NCBI GenBank assembly: GCA_031181145.1
Contig: JAPSLB010000012.1
Location: 1 to 64,000, forward strand
Reading direction: 5' to 3'
DNA: 64,000 nt
Source of the DNA: Microvirga sp.
GTDB lineage: Bacteria > Pseudomonadota > Alphaproteobacteria > Rhizobiales > Beijerinckiaceae
Both the position numbers and the translations under genes were made by a program. How positions within the stretch are numbered: the stretch's first letter is position 1; each line of letters opens with the position of its first letter. Shown here one piece after another: positions 55,386-63,963 of the stretch. The notes under the pieces are model-generated. The model was not told where the DNA came from. It saw only the letters and a program-made list of their open reading frames with translations, and ran no database searches.

Positions 55386-55399
55386 CCGCCCTCCCCGGC

Positions 55400-56170
55400 C
55401 TAGGGAACCAGGACGACCTTACCGACCGTCCCGCGGCTCTCCAGAGCGCGATGTGCATCAGCAACCTGTTCAAGCGGATAGCGCCCTCCCTGCGTCACCG
55501 TCAGCCTGCCATTGGCAGCTTGGCCGAGCAGCCAGGCGAGATCCGTCTTCAGTTTGTCGGGTGTCAGCAAGGGCAGCAGGGCAAAGCCCTTCAAGGACTG
55601 GTTCCGGGCGAACAGCTTCTCCATCGCAGCGTGATCGAGACTGAAGCGACCAAGTGCGCCGAAGACCAGCTCTCCGCCCGGAGCCAAGGCGTCGAGGCAG
55701 GCCTTCGTGAAGGTGCCGCCGATGAACTCGTAGATGATGTCGGCCCCGCTGCCGCCGGTCGCCCCGCGGACACGCTCCACCTAGTCCGAACTGCTGTAGT
55801 TGATAGCGATGTCGGCTCCGAGCGACAGCGCCAGCTTGCGCTTCTCGTCCGAACCCGCGGCCGCGATCACGAGCCTTGCGCCACTGTCGCGGGCAAGCTG
55901 CACCAGCAGCGATCCGACACCACCGGCCGCCGCATTGACCAGCACGGACCTGTCCTTCGGCGGGCTATGCCGGACGAGATGTAGGGCTGTCAGTCCCTGC
56001 ACCATGAGGGCGGTGGCATCCTTGAACGATACTCCGTCGGGCACGGCAACAACGGAAGTCGCGTCAGCGACCACATAATCCGCGTAGCCACCACTGCGGC
56101 CGATGGCAAACAACGGCACGGCAACACGGAGGACTTCAGGACCGCCGAAGCGGCTCAGTTGGACGCCTCT
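55400..56170 (-). pseudogene. NADPH:quinone reductase-like (zinc-independent MDR) pseudogene
   Basis: The reading starts MRGVQLSRFGGPEVLRVAVP and jumps directly to LFAIGRSGGYADYVVADATSVVAVPDGVSFKDATALMVQGLTA; about 65-75 residues of the N-terminal catalytic domain are missing at about 56128. The cofactor region NAAAGGVGSLLVQLARDSGARLVIAAAG is intact. After AINYSSSD a TAG at 55781-55783 interrupts the frame where the family usually has a sense codon, then VERVRGATGGSGADIIYEFIGG continues to GKVVLVP. Two independent lesions show this is no longer functional. It is divergent from an intact HxlR regulator that probably once controlled it. Confidence 0.8.
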
Positions 56171-56269
56171 CATTGATGGCCTCACGCTTGTTGCCGGCGA
56201 GATCATTTGCCTATAGTCCGACGATCGGCTCTACACACTCTTTCGTGCCATACTGACCGGGAGGTAACC

Positions 56270-56725
56270 ATGGCGGACATGATGAAGAGGCTGCCGGCAC
56301 TCCCGGCCGAACGGGCACTGAAGGTGATCTCTGGGCGCTGGAAGGCGATCCTCCTCTACCATCTGTTCGATGGCCCGAAGCGGCTCTCGGAGTTGAAGCG
56401 GCTGGTTCCGGATGTGAGCCAGAAGGTGCTGATCCAGCAGCTCCGCGAACTGGAGGAGCACGGCCTCGTCCACCGTGAGGTCTTCCGTCAGGTGCCGCCC
56501 CGGGTCGACTATTCGGCAACCGCTCTCGGTCTGAGCCTCGAGCCCGTCTTGCGGGCCTTGTGCGAGTGGGGACAGCGGCACGCCGCGGAGTTGAACGAAC
56601 TCGATCGCCTCGCCGCATGCGCAGTCAGGCCCACAGGCTTGAGGACGCCCCAGCACGCTGCCAGCCAGGAGAACCTCCCTTCATTCGATGGCAAGGATCG
56701 CGGAAACGGCCTCTCACCCCATTGA
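56270..56725 (+). CDS. HxlR-family transcriptional regulator
   Basis: A 151-residue winged-helix regulator. The ATG at 56270 is preceded by GGGAGGT; the upstream in-frame start at 56207 lies in the promoter. The HxlR core reads ALKVISGRWKAILLYHLFDGPKRLSELKRLVPDVSQKVLIQQLRELEEHGLVHREVFRQVPPRVDYSATALG, then LCEWGQRHAAEL. A C-terminal tail of about 40 residues is not conserved. It is divergent from the broken quinone-reductase gene, the usual target arrangement for HxlR/QorR proteins. Confidence 0.87.
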   Translation: MADMMKRLPALPAERALKVISGRWKAILLYHLFDGPKRLSELKRLVPDVSQKVLIQQLRELEEHGLVHREVFRQVPPRVDYSATALGLSLEPVLRALCEWGQRHAAELNELDRLAACAVRPTGLRTPQHAASQENLPSFDGKDRGNGLSPH

Positions 56726-57009
56726 AGTCAACTCGTCAGGATCGCCAAAAAGGCGTTGGGCCTGGACGATCGCAGATATGTTCAACAAGGTGGCCTCGAG
56801 GGATTGAACGCATCGCGGCGGCCTTCCCGAAGAGTGACGAGAACAATTGCCGAGAAGGTTAGGCCAACCTTGGCCGGGTCGATGCAGCGCGTGGTCAGGG
56901 CCGGACATATGTGCGGCCTCCGATGCGGATCACAGGCCGCGGGCCCGGATGGGCGTTCGCGGATCAGGTCCCAATCAGAGCCGCCTTACTGGCCAGCGCA
57001 CCCGTACCG
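56726..57009. other. Spacer between HxlR gene and IS remnant
   Basis: No supported gene is seen. A short minus-strand reading near 56720-56790 (TLLNISAIVQAQRLFGDP) looks protein-like but is too short to assign. Confidence 0.3.
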
Positions 57010-57265
57010 GCAGCGGCGGCATCGGTCTTCTGGCGCTTGACGCAAGGCTTCACGTCAGCCGGCGGGATCAGCCGAACCTGATGACCAGACCCGGAAATCT
57101 CACGCGCCCGGTGATGAGAATTGCCGCAGGCCTCCATCGCCACCGTGCAGGGCGGTTGGCCGGCATGGAACGCGAGCACCTGGTGCCGCCGCAGCTTCCG
57201 GCGGAACAGGACCGCTCCGGACGCAGCGGCGCCGTGAACCTGGAACACGTTCTGCGCCAGCCTCG
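57010..57265 (-). mobile_element. IS110-family transposase N-terminal remnant
   Basis: Reading leftward gives AQNVFQVHGAAASGAVLFRRKLRRHQVLAFHAG, TVAMEACGNSHHRAREISGSGHQVRLIPPADVKPCVKRQKTDAAA, the N-terminal DEDD domain of a second, different IS110 transposase. It has lost its start and everything after the QKxD motif. It is not a copy of the element at 54.3-55.0 kb, as residues differ throughout. Confidence 0.7.
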
Positions 57266-57472
57266 CCCATGGACGCCTCCCTCGAGTGGCGCTCAACACC
57301 TCCCCCGCGGCACTCGAAGGCCGTTGCGGCGCGTCCACCCCATGAGAACCATCCGCTTCCCCACTTCCGCCATCTCTGATGTGAAGTATGGGATTGTGGG
57401 ATGCTTCGCGGTTGAAGAGAAGCGTCATCAAGGCCAACAGCCGCAAAGCCAAGGAAAGCTGGAGCCGAGCCC

Positions 57473-58411
57473 ATGTATGCCCTACCGACCACTCCCTTGG
57501 ACTTCCTTGACGCGGACCGACCCACCTCTTGGGACTTCTTCAACAACACCTGTCGCCAGAATTTGATCGAAGAAACCGGGCTCACCCTGTTGGATTTCTT
57601 CCACGCCGCCCAATGGACCTACTCGCACCTCACCGAGGCGCCGCCGCAGCCCTTCACCCTGATCGACGAAGCGTTCGATCGGGATGCAGGCTTTTATGGA
57701 GCCGCATTGAGAGTGGACGCCCCCGATGGCACAGACCAGATCGTCATCGCCTTCGAGGGCACGGACCCCTCCAGCCAGACCTTGAGAACAGACCCGGTCT
57801 TCCTGGCAGGCCAACTCGATGCTGATGCTCAGATCTACCTGGGCCAAATTCCCGAAGCATTCACGGACGCTTTTAACTTTACCCAAGAGGTTCTGGAGGC
57901 TGCCGAGGTGCTTGGCATTCCAAAGGAGAACATTTACGTGACAGGCCATTCGCTCGGAGGGGCTGAGGCCGGGTATGTGGCGGCGCAGCTTGACCTGGGA
58001 GGCGCAACTTTCGGAGCTCCTGGTATTTCTGCTTCCGTCATTCCGGAAGGCGGCACACCGGGTCTCGTCAATTACGTGGTGTACGGCGATCCTGTTGGGA
58101 ACTACGCGGGCGAGCCGCCGAACCGATTGAGCAATATTCTCTACAGCGACGATATTCTCCACTTCGGCGAAGTTCAGTATATCGGCTCGCCGGCCGGCGG
58201 CCTGCAACTGGATACTGCCAACGCTCTGCTTGCCCCGAACAGAACCGACACCGAGGAGCTGGCGGGCCTCGGCTTGCTGGCAGATGCCGTGAAGTACCAC
58301 CTGATCACGTCCTACGAGGACGCATTGCAGCCTGATGTGGACGCTCAAGCGATGGTCGGGAGCTTGCTGGCAAACCTGGACGTCAGCCCGGTGCCTGACC
58401 TGTGGGTCTGA
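57473..58411 (+). CDS. Lipase class 3-like alpha/beta hydrolase
   Basis: A 312-residue hydrolase. The nucleophile elbow GHSLGGAEA (Ser near residue 163), preceded by the lipase-3 strand IVIAFEGTDPSS near residue 87; the acid is likely the aspartate in NYVVYGDPVGNYAG (about residue 206) and the histidine lies in VKYHLITSYEDAL near residue 266, so the triad is complete. No classical signal peptide is seen; related proteins are often secreted by type I systems or part of larger repeat proteins, but no glycine-rich repeats are present. It is the only intact enzyme gene in a stretch of remnants and may have arrived with mobile DNA. Confidence 0.78.
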   Translation: MYALPTTPLDFLDADRPTSWDFFNNTCRQNLIEETGLTLLDFFHAAQWTYSHLTEAPPQPFTLIDEAFDRDAGFYGAALRVDAPDGTDQIVIAFEGTDPSSQTLRTDPVFLAGQLDADAQIYLGQIPEAFTDAFNFTQEVLEAAEVLGIPKENIYVTGHSLGGAEAGYVAAQLDLGGATFGAPGISASVIPEGGTPGLVNYVVYGDPVGNYAGEPPNRLSNILYSDDILHFGEVQYIGSPAGGLQLDTANALLAPNRTDTEELAGLGLLADAVKYHLITSYEDALQPDVDAQAMVGSLLANLDVSPVPDLWV

Positions 58412-58611
58412 CCAACCTCTATGATGCGACGTGGCTGTGGTCGGAGATGCGGCCGGATCTGCTCATGCGTTTCGACCCGAACACGGAGTCCTTCCAGAAT
58501 TGGCCTATTCCCTCAGGTGGGATTCACGCCGGCATTGTTCGCCACATGCGACCGACGCGGGGCGGCCATCTTCTCATCCATCAGAGCAGTACGAATAGAA
58601 TTCTCCTCGTT
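58402..58611 (+). pseudogene. C-terminal remnant of virginiamycin B lyase-like beta-propeller protein
   Basis: The frame overlapping the lipase stop reads LTNLYDATWLWSEMRPDLLMRFDPNTESFQNWPIPSGGIHAGIVRHMRPTRGGHLLIHQSSTNRILLV, which fits one to two blades of the Vgb/SMP-30-like propeller (SExxxDxLxRFDP and the WPIPSGG repeat). Neither the N-terminal blades nor a proper C terminus is present; after ILLV the reading is no longer protein-like although the frame stays open to 58920. It is a truncated leftover. Confidence 0.55.
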
Positions 58612-58958
58612 ACGTCTCTGAATGCGGCCGCGACCCGTTGTTACGCGCAAGTCGGGGAACTGCCCCTGCGCAAGCCTCCTCCCGGCCGGCTGCCCGCGGG
58701 GCGCTTGTGCTCGCACCACCACCGGCGCGATAGAACTCCTTGCAATGACAGGTCCGGAATAGGGAGCGCCAACGCCACAGCGCATCTCGAGCCGATCCGT
58801 TTGGACGCCAATCTTTCGAAGGTCGCCTTTGGGTTATTCTCTGCTGATCTCCTGACCGCCGCGAACGTCGGCTTTGGCCGAGTCAACCGCCTTCGGCCAG
58901 ACGTCTCAGATGTGCCATAGGTGGGCATTACCCGCCAGCCAATATTGGTGAGTGAGAG
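58612..58958. other. Spacer without a recognisable gene
   Basis: The open frame from the lyase remnant continues through most of this stretch but shows no family resemblance and an arginine/proline-rich composition typical of non-coding GC-rich DNA. Nothing else is seen. Confidence 0.3.
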
Positions 58959-59771
58959 CTATCGCAGGAAAAGGTCCCTAGCCTCTTTTGGTGTCGCGAC
59001 GCCCAGCCCTAGAGATCTGGCAGCATCCGCAACGCCGCGAACCAGAGCGGCATTGTCCGGAGCCAAACTCCCGTCCGGCAGATGAAGGTTGTTTTCGAAC
59101 CCGACCCGAACATGGCCGCCGAGGCAGGCTGCAGTGACGGCGCAAGCCGCTTCGCGACGGCCGAACGCACATAGTGACCAAGGCAGATCAAGGTTCCAGG
59201 CGTTCAGGAATGACAGCAGATCATTCGGCGATGACTGCTGCCCCTGCGCATAGCGTCCGAGAACGAACAAGACACTTGCCCTGGTGCGGGGAATGACCGC
59301 ACGATCCAGCAGATCCCCGAACCGCCGCACGTCACCCTCATCATAGAGAATGTGCTGAACGAACGCTCCGCGATCAGCCTGCTCCTTTAGGAACCGGGTG
59401 GCCACTGTCTCGGATGCCGCGTCGGGAATGAGTTCGCGCACTGCGACAGAGAAGGCTTCGGGCTGAAGCCCTTGCATCGCTGCGATCTGCTGGGCGGGCG
59501 TGTAGAGGCCGACGGCCTCGGTAGTGACCTGAACGATCAGATCGGAACCGGCTTCCTGCCGAACTGCTGCAATGGCAGCCCGATACAGGTCGGGGTCGAG
59601 CGAGTGCCGCCCTTCCGCATCACGGACATGCAGATGGATCATGGCAGCCCCTGCCTCCTGGCAGCGGGCCGCGTCAAGGCCGATCTCCTCCGGCGTGAGC
59701 GGAACGGCAGGATGGTCGGCCTTTCCACGGCGCGCGCCATTGGGAGCGACCGTGATGATCAGAGGGTTCAT
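58959..59771 (-). CDS. BKACE-family beta-keto acid cleavage enzyme
   Basis: A 270-residue DUF849/BKACE enzyme. These zinc enzymes condense a beta-keto acid with acetyl-CoA to give acetoacetyl-CoA and a new CoA ester. Metal-binding histidines are in AAMIHLHVRDAEGRHSLD (residues about 43-60). Further family segments: DLIVQVTTEAVG, PEAFSVAVREL, and GGHVRVGFENNLHLPDG near the C terminus, the conserved glutamate and arginine region. It overlaps the dehydrogenase stop by one base (TAATG). Together the two match the logic of carnitine-type catabolism: oxidation of a beta-hydroxy acid, then cleavage of the keto acid. Confidence 0.88.
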   Translation of the reverse strand: MNPLIITVAPNGARRGKADHPAVPLTPEEIGLDAARCQEAGAAMIHLHVRDAEGRHSLDPDLYRAAIAAVRQEAGSDLIVQVTTEAVGLYTPAQQIAAMQGLQPEAFSVAVRELIPDAASETVATRFLKEQADRGAFVQHILYDEGDVRRFGDLLDRAVIPRTRASVLFVLGRYAQGQQSSPNDLLSFLNAWNLDLPWSLCAFGRREAACAVTAACLGGHVRVGFENNLHLPDGSLAPDNAALVRGVADAARSLGLGVATPKEARDLFLR

Positions 59772-60694
59772 TATGGCTCCCCAGCGACCTCTGTCCGCGA
59801 CTTGAGGATGTGAAGAAGAGCTCTGTCCCTTCGCTCCTCTAACTCCTGAATTGTGCGGTCTCCAGCTTCTTCAGCAACGCCTTCCACGATCCGCTTCTGC
59901 ACCTCCGGGCCCAACGTCGGGTTTCCGAGAGAGGCCCAGCGTCTGACTTGACTCGGTCCCAGATGAGCGAGGTAGTGCTCAATGCCACCCGGGCCGCCGC
60001 CGAGATGATAGGTCATGTGCGCCCCCATCACGGCCCAGCGCAGACCTGGGCCGTTGCAGAGGGCAGCGTCGATATCAGCAACGCTCGCCACACCCTGTTC
60101 CACAAGGTAGACCGCCTCTCGATAGAGGGCGGACGAGAGCCGGTTCGCGATGTGGCCCGGCATCTCACGATTAAGGATAACGGGTCGGCGCCCGAGTGTC
60201 CGATAAAACCTGGCGGCTTGCTGAACGATGCCTCCGTCCTCTCCAACAATTTCAACAAGCGGGACAAGGTGCGGCGGATTGAAAGGATGGGCCAGAATGT
60301 GGCGCCTTTTGTGGTGGCACTCCCCAATCAGGCGACTGCGCAGAAGGGACGAGGTACTGCCGGCAACGATGACCTCGGGTGGTACTAACCGGTCGATTTC
60401 GGCAAGCAGGCGGCGCTTCAGTTCTTCGGACTCCGGTGCATTTTCCTGAACGAACTCTACCCCATCCAGGGCAGTGGCCAGATCAGTGGAGAAACTGACG
60501 GCGCCGCGTCCAGTCCACCCGAGTTCTGCTAGTTGCGGCAGCGCTCGGCCCAGGAACTGCTGCAATCTCTCCTCGGCATCCGCAGACGGGTCCGTCGCAC
60601 GAACATCAAGCCCATGGGCGATGAACAGCGCCGCCCAACTGGCGCCAACCGTGCCGCACCCGACGACGCCGACGGTCCGTGGCTTGACTATCAT
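59771..60694 (-). CDS. 3-hydroxyacyl-CoA dehydrogenase-family beta-hydroxy acid dehydrogenase (carnitine/L-gulonate dehydrogenase-like)
   Basis: A 307-residue NAD-dependent dehydrogenase. VGVVGCGTVGASWAALFIAHGLDVRATDP is the cofactor motif with an acidic residue for NAD; VEFVQENAPESEELKRRLLAEID and STSSLLRSRLIGECHHKRRHILAHPFNPPHLVPLVEIV carry the catalytic serine and histidine of this family, and MPGHIANRLSSALYREAVYLVEQG follows. Its size and pattern match the free-acid branch (L-carnitine dehydrogenase, L-gulonate 3-dehydrogenase). It lies 16 bases after the transporter gene and overlaps the BKACE gene. Confidence 0.88.
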   Translation of the reverse strand: MIVKPRTVGVVGCGTVGASWAALFIAHGLDVRATDPSADAEERLQQFLGRALPQLAELGWTGRGAVSFSTDLATALDGVEFVQENAPESEELKRRLLAEIDRLVPPEVIVAGSTSSLLRSRLIGECHHKRRHILAHPFNPPHLVPLVEIVGEDGGIVQQAARFYRTLGRRPVILNREMPGHIANRLSSALYREAVYLVEQGVASVADIDAALCNGPGLRWAVMGAHMTYHLGGGPGGIEHYLAHLGPSQVRRWASLGNPTLGPEVQKRIVEGVAEEAGDRTIQELEERRDRALLHILKSRTEVAGEP

Positions 60695-60710
60695 CTTAAT
60701 CTCCTCATCG

Positions 60711-62594
60711 TCAGGCGCCTGTTACCGCCATCTCAGGTTCCGGCACCCTGATGCGATGCCGCCGCATCAGCCACAGCAGGACGAAGGCCAGGGTCGCAAC
60801 CCCAAGCCCGTACCAGGTCGGGAACACGGACAGGACGGCGATCGCCAGCAGGACGGCTGCGTTGAGCACGCGGGACGCAAAGAACTGCGCGCCGCCGAAG
60901 AACAGCGCGAATGCCATCGTGAAAACCACTCCCGAGACGACGGCCTCGGCAATGTCGAACCATGTGCCGGAGGCAAGCATGCCCGGATAGGCTAGGAACA
61001 TGAAGGGGATCACGTAGGTCACCGCACCCAGCTTGCAGGCCTCGCGGGCGACCGCCGTCCAACTGGTCTGGGCGATCCCCGCAGCCACGAACACGGCGAC
61101 ACAGACGGGCGGAGTGATGACCGAGATGGTCGCGTAGTAGAAGACGAACATGTGCGCAACGATCGGCTCGATGCCGACCTTGATCAGTGCAGGAGCCAGC
61201 ACGGCGGCGACCAAGACGTAGGCCGCCGTGGTCGGTATGCCCATACCCAACACCATGCAGACCAGGGCCGTCACGAGCGCGATCAGCCAGATCGAATCCG
61301 CTGCAAGGCTGACGATCAGCGAGGAAAGCGTCACGCCGAGGCCCGTCAGGTTGACCATGCTCACCAAGATCTGGGCAGCCGCCAGCAATACACCGATCAT
61401 CACGAGAGCCCGGCCCGCGTCCTCCAGGCTATTGACGATCAAGCGGATCGCCTTCCGAAGGTCGGGCAGGGACCGGACGTTCAGCAGGAGGTAGGAGGCG
61501 AAGAGGCCGGTCACGCCCAAGAAGGCGGCGGATTGCACCGAGCGTCCCGTCAGGAGGCCGTACAGGAGCGCCGCGAAGGCGGCGATAATCGGGCCGATCC
61601 GACGCGGGGCAAGGACGCTGGACCAGGGCGGCATCTCGGACTCGGGAACGATCCTCAGCCCCCGGTTCAGCGCGATGAAGTGGATCGTCGCGAAACATCC
61701 GAGATAGTAGAGGAACGCCGGCAGCAGGGCAGCCTTGGCCAGATCGAAGTAGCTGCGCCCGATGATCTCCGCCATGACGAAGGCGGCCGCACCCATGACG
61801 GGAGGAGCGATCTGTCCGCCCGTTGAGGCCACTGCCTCGATCCCGCCCGCCAGCGCGGGCGAATATCCCAACCGCTTCATCAGCGGGATCGTGAAGTTCC
61901 CGGTCGTCGCAACGTTCGCGACTGCGCTGCCGCTGATGGTGCCGAAGAGGCCCGATGCGACGGTGCCGATCTTCGCGGCACCGCCGGGGCTGCGCCCGCT
62001 CAGGCGGATGGCGAGGTCCATAAAGGTCTGCCCGCCGCCGGTGAAGAGGAGGACGCTGCCGAATAGGATGAATGCCCCGATGGTGGTGCTGGCCACGCCA
62101 ACGAGCAGCCCCCAGATACCCAGGTCACCGAGAAGCAGCGTCTCCGTCACGAAGTCGACGTCGAATCCCCTGTGGCCGAGCGTTCCCGGGATGTACTGGC
62201 CGAGCAGGGCGTAAGCGATGCCAGAAAGGGTGATCACCGGGAAAATGCCGCCGATGGCCCGGCGGGACACCTCCAGGATCGTCAGGACGATGCCCACCGT
62301 GAGCGCAATGTCCGCGTAGGTCGCCGTCGGGAGTCCGTTCATGATCTCGTCGTAGTTGACGATGACGTAGGAGCAGGCCCCGATGGAGACGGCGGCAAGC
62401 CCCAGGTCGGCGAGGATTCCCGCTGGACGCCAGCGCTTGCCGGCGCCCAGCGGGAACATGAGAAGGCCGAGGCATATCACCAGGGCCAAGAAGATCGCCC
62501 TTTGGATCAGTCCCTCGAACGATCCAAAGGCGGATGTGTAGAGTATGAAGACGCCCAGGAGGACGGCCATTCCCTTTGTCAGTCCGGCTTGCAC
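60711..62594 (-). CDS. TRAP transporter fused permease (4TM/12TM, TAXI type)
   Basis: A 627-residue inner-membrane protein in which the small (DctQ-like) and large (DctM-like) permease subunits are joined, as usual for TAXI systems. About 16 hydrophobic segments are visible. Typical elements are LFTGGGQTFMDLAIRLSGRSPGGAAKIGTVASGLFGTISGSAVANVATTGNFTIPLMKRLGYSPALAGGIEAVASTGGQIAPPVMGAAAFVMAE and ALVCMVLGMGIPTTAAYVLVA. The start is a GTG at 62594 with GGGAGGG upstream. It imports an organic acid using an ion gradient together with the binding protein encoded 27 bases upstream. Confidence 0.93.
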   Translation of the reverse strand: MQAGLTKGMAVLLGVFILYTSAFGSFEGLIQRAIFLALVICLGLLMFPLGAGKRWRPAGILADLGLAAVSIGACSYVIVNYDEIMNGLPTATYADIALTVGIVLTILEVSRRAIGGIFPVITLSGIAYALLGQYIPGTLGHRGFDVDFVTETLLLGDLGIWGLLVGVASTTIGAFILFGSVLLFTGGGQTFMDLAIRLSGRSPGGAAKIGTVASGLFGTISGSAVANVATTGNFTIPLMKRLGYSPALAGGIEAVASTGGQIAPPVMGAAAFVMAEIIGRSYFDLAKAALLPAFLYYLGCFATIHFIALNRGLRIVPESEMPPWSSVLAPRRIGPIIAAFAALLYGLLTGRSVQSAAFLGVTGLFASYLLLNVRSLPDLRKAIRLIVNSLEDAGRALVMIGVLLAAAQILVSMVNLTGLGVTLSSLIVSLAADSIWLIALVTALVCMVLGMGIPTTAAYVLVAAVLAPALIKVGIEPIVAHMFVFYYATISVITPPVCVAVFVAAGIAQTSWTAVAREACKLGAVTYVIPFMFLAYPGMLASGTWFDIAEAVVSGVVFTMAFALFFGGAQFFASRVLNAAVLLAIAVLSVFPTWYGLGVATLAFVLLWLMRRHRIRVPEPEMAVTGA

Positions 62595-62621
62595 GCTGCG
62601 ACCCTCCCGCCCACGAGTTCC

Positions 62622-63590
62622 TTAGGACGACTTCGGCATCAGATTTGCCGGGATCTCGACGTTCTTCTCCTTGAGGTAGCGAACGACGCCTGGGTGGAGA
62701 GGAACCGTCCCGTTCTCGAGCGTCAGCTTGATCATGTCGGCTCCCTTGAGGCTGTCGAGCGCCGCGGCCTGGACCGTCTGGTCCTCGAAGACGGCCTTCG
62801 CGATCTGGTATGCGACCTCGTCCGACATTCCGGGACGGGCATGCACGGCCAGACCGAAGCTCCAGGTGCTGTAGGCGGGCACGCCGTCGGCGGCGCCAGC
62901 CGGGATGTTGACAACGGAGAGATCCGGAAACTTATCGGCGACGACCTTCTGCTGCTCGGGCGTCAGCGACAGGACGCGGACCGGCGTGAGGGTGGCGATG
63001 TCGAGGGAGGATCCATCCAGCTTGTCGCCCACGCCGGACTTGACGTAACCGATGACGCGATTGTCCTTGATCGAATCGACGATGTCCGTCGTCGAGCCGC
63101 GGACATACTCAGGCGAGACATCGAGGGCCTTAAAGACCGCCTCTGCCGTCTTCTCCGTCGCCGAACCCTTCAACCCGGGATTAAAGCGCTTTCCTTTCAA
63201 GTCAGCTAGTGATGTGACGCCGCTGTCGGCGCGCACGATCACGTTCTGCGGTGCGGGCGAGTAGACGAAGAGCAGGCGGCTGTCGACCTTTCTACCTTCG
63301 AACTCGCCCTCCCCGGCAAAGGCTTGGTAGCCGACGTTCGTCGTGACGAGGCCGAGATCGATCTGATTGCGGCCAATGCGCCGGAGGTTGTCGACGGTCG
63401 CGCCCGTCTCGACGACCGAGCTTTCGACTTTGGGAACCTTGCCGTTGATCAACTGCGACAGGGCGACGAAGTAGCCGTATTGGCTCGACGATGCCGAGGA
63501 GGCGCCGATCAGAAGCTTCTCCTGAGCCACGACCGGCGTCGACACTGCGACGACACAGGCGGCAAGCGCCACGATCCAACTGCGGTTCAT
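62622..63590 (-). CDS. TAXI-family TRAP transporter solute-binding protein
   Basis: A 322-residue periplasmic protein. The ATG at 63590 starts MNRSWIVALAACVVAVSTPVVAQ, a Sec signal cut after about residue 22, with GGGAGGAAAT upstream; it overlaps the stop of the previous gene (ATGA). Family segments: LLIGASSASSSQYGYFVALSQLIN, VVETGATVDNLRRIGRNQIDLGLVTTNVGYQAFAG and LKGKRFNPGLKGSATEKTAEAVFKAL. TAXI proteins bind organic acids such as glutamate-like or other carboxylates. Cargo here is probably the acid consumed by the dehydrogenase and BKACE enzymes. Confidence 0.91.
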   Translation of the reverse strand: MNRSWIVALAACVVAVSTPVVAQEKLLIGASSASSSQYGYFVALSQLINGKVPKVESSVVETGATVDNLRRIGRNQIDLGLVTTNVGYQAFAGEGEFEGRKVDSRLLFVYSPAPQNVIVRADSGVTSLADLKGKRFNPGLKGSATEKTAEAVFKALDVSPEYVRGSTTDIVDSIKDNRVIGYVKSGVGDKLDGSSLDIATLTPVRVLSLTPEQQKVVADKFPDLSVVNIPAGAADGVPAYSTWSFGLAVHARPGMSDEVAYQIAKAVFEDQTVQAAALDSLKGADMIKLTLENGTVPLHPGVVRYLKEKNVEIPANLMPKSS

Positions 63591-63955
63591 GCTGTTATTT
63601 CCTCCCTTAATTGTAGGATTGTCTCCGGGACCCATACGGGTATCGACAGGACAAGGAATGCGTTTGTCTTGCCGTGTCCATCAAGGTTCAGCGCATCGTT
63701 GACGCCGCCCTCGAGAACATCATCGATCACGAAGTTGAGCGCCCCCAGCCGGGGCAGCTCGTACCGCTCGACCTTTGTCGGCCGACGGTGGCTGAACAGT
63801 TCGGCGACACGCTCGGCGGTCACTTGCTCCCGGATGACCGGGAAGAACTCGGCGCGGTAGGCGATGACGCTGATGTTGATGCGGTTTCCCTTGTCACCGG
63901 TCCGGCCATGGGCGAGGCGATGCAGAGGAGTTTCGATGAGGCGGGACATGTCCAT
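63587..63955 (-). CDS. AtuA-like ferredoxin-fold domain protein
   Basis: A 122-residue protein matching the small domain or subunit that accompanies AtuA (DUF1446) proteins: LIETPLHRLAHGRTGDKGNRINISVIAYR at the N terminus (HxRTGDKGN is the hallmark), VERYELPRLGALNFVIDDVLEGGVNDALNLDGHGKTNAFLVLSIPV toward the end. The frame opens at a TTG at 63967; the ATG at 63955 or 63949 is the likely start. In the citronellol/geraniol (atu) and related pathways it is needed with AtuA, but the chemistry is not settled. The stop overlaps the TAXI gene start. Confidence 0.8.
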   Translation of the reverse strand: MDMSRLIETPLHRLAHGRTGDKGNRINISVIAYRAEFFPVIREQVTAERVAELFSHRRPTKVERYELPRLGALNFVIDDVLEGGVNDALNLDGHGKTNAFLVLSIPVWVPETILQLREEITA

Positions 63956-63963
63956 TATGGCAC

